Shown one piece after another: positions 63,441-64,000 of a stretch of 64,000 bases of DNA. A program made the position numbers and the translations under genes. Source of the stretch: Echiichthys vipera (lineage: Eukaryota > Chordata > Actinopteri > Perciformes > Trachinidae); assembly GCA_963691815.1 (NCBI GenBank), contig OY829667.1:16444563-16508562 (forward strand). Reading direction: 5' to 3'. Below the pieces are notes generated by a model, which saw nothing but the letters and a program-made list of their open reading frames with translations, did no database searches and was not told the DNA's origin. The stretch's first letter is position 1; every line of letters starts with the position of its first letter.

Positions 63441-63480
63441 CCCCCCCCCACCCCCACCCCACCCCACCCCACCCCACCAC
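63441..63480 (+). repeat. (CCCCA)n tract
   Basis: A C-run followed by CCCCCA and four or five CCCCA units. The minus strand has repeated G4 runs separated by single T and can form G-quadruplexes. Confidence 0.93.

Positions 63481-64000
<520 letters not shown>

Overview
This window reads as nuclear, non-coding DNA of a bony fish, most likely a percomorph-type teleost. The organism call rests on three things: very frequent and very long (CA/GT)n microsatellites, tRNA-headed SINEs with fish-type bodies, and many short non-autonomous DNA transposons whose terminal sequences I recognise as common teleost interspersed repeats. I found no convincing protein-coding exon, no rRNA, no functional tRNA gene, no CRISPR array and no prokaryotic or viral gene. 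The longest open frames have the composition of chance translation or run through microsatellites. The window is therefore either the inside of a very large intron or an intergenic desert; I cannot tell which from sequence alone.

Layout. 1-10.4 kb is mostly unique sequence with one (CA)n array, one complete SINE (3375-3721) and the 3' tail of a second retroposon (5190-5326). 10.4-20 kb is repeat-dense: a MITE copy, a 34/68-bp higher-order minisatellite (11725-12410), a 747-bp internally deleted hAT transposon that still carries the start of its transposase (12629-13375), a hAT element inserted inside a MITE (14702-15821), a CRE-like 10-bp tandem (16995-17040), and an inverted-repeat element holding an exact 6 x 31-bp minisatellite (17055-17834). 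20-33 kb holds scattered transposon fragments, a 35-bp-arm foldback (24281-24373), a likely hAT-type element (27733-28567), a +/-/+ snap-back palindrome next to a MITE (30702-30999), two adjacent giant (GT)n arrays and a 524-bp inverted-repeat element (32641-33164). 33-43 kb holds an unexplained pair of direct repeats of about 260 bp (33252-33522 and 37469-37723), a SINE with a perfect 14-bp target duplication (39232-39442), many compound microsatellites and other fish repeats. 43-64 kb has three more hAT-type elements bounded by exact or near-exact 8-bp target duplications (43039-43697, 45563-46464, 58681-59686), a nested hAT-in-MITE (61262-62320), an 800-bp polypyrimidine domain (47760-48550) and more (GT)n arrays.

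How the parts relate. The main story is layered transposition. Non-autonomous hAT elements have inserted repeatedly, twice into copies of the same MITE family, and the 8-bp duplications allow exact boundaries to be drawn without any database. What remains between repeats is AT-rich unique sequence that may include conserved regulatory elements. A few candidate stretches are marked at low confidence because conservation cannot be seen in one sequence. Family recognition is from memory of teleost repeats; boundaries, target duplications and repeat periods are read directly from the sequence. I did not find evidence for a previously undescribed biological system here.
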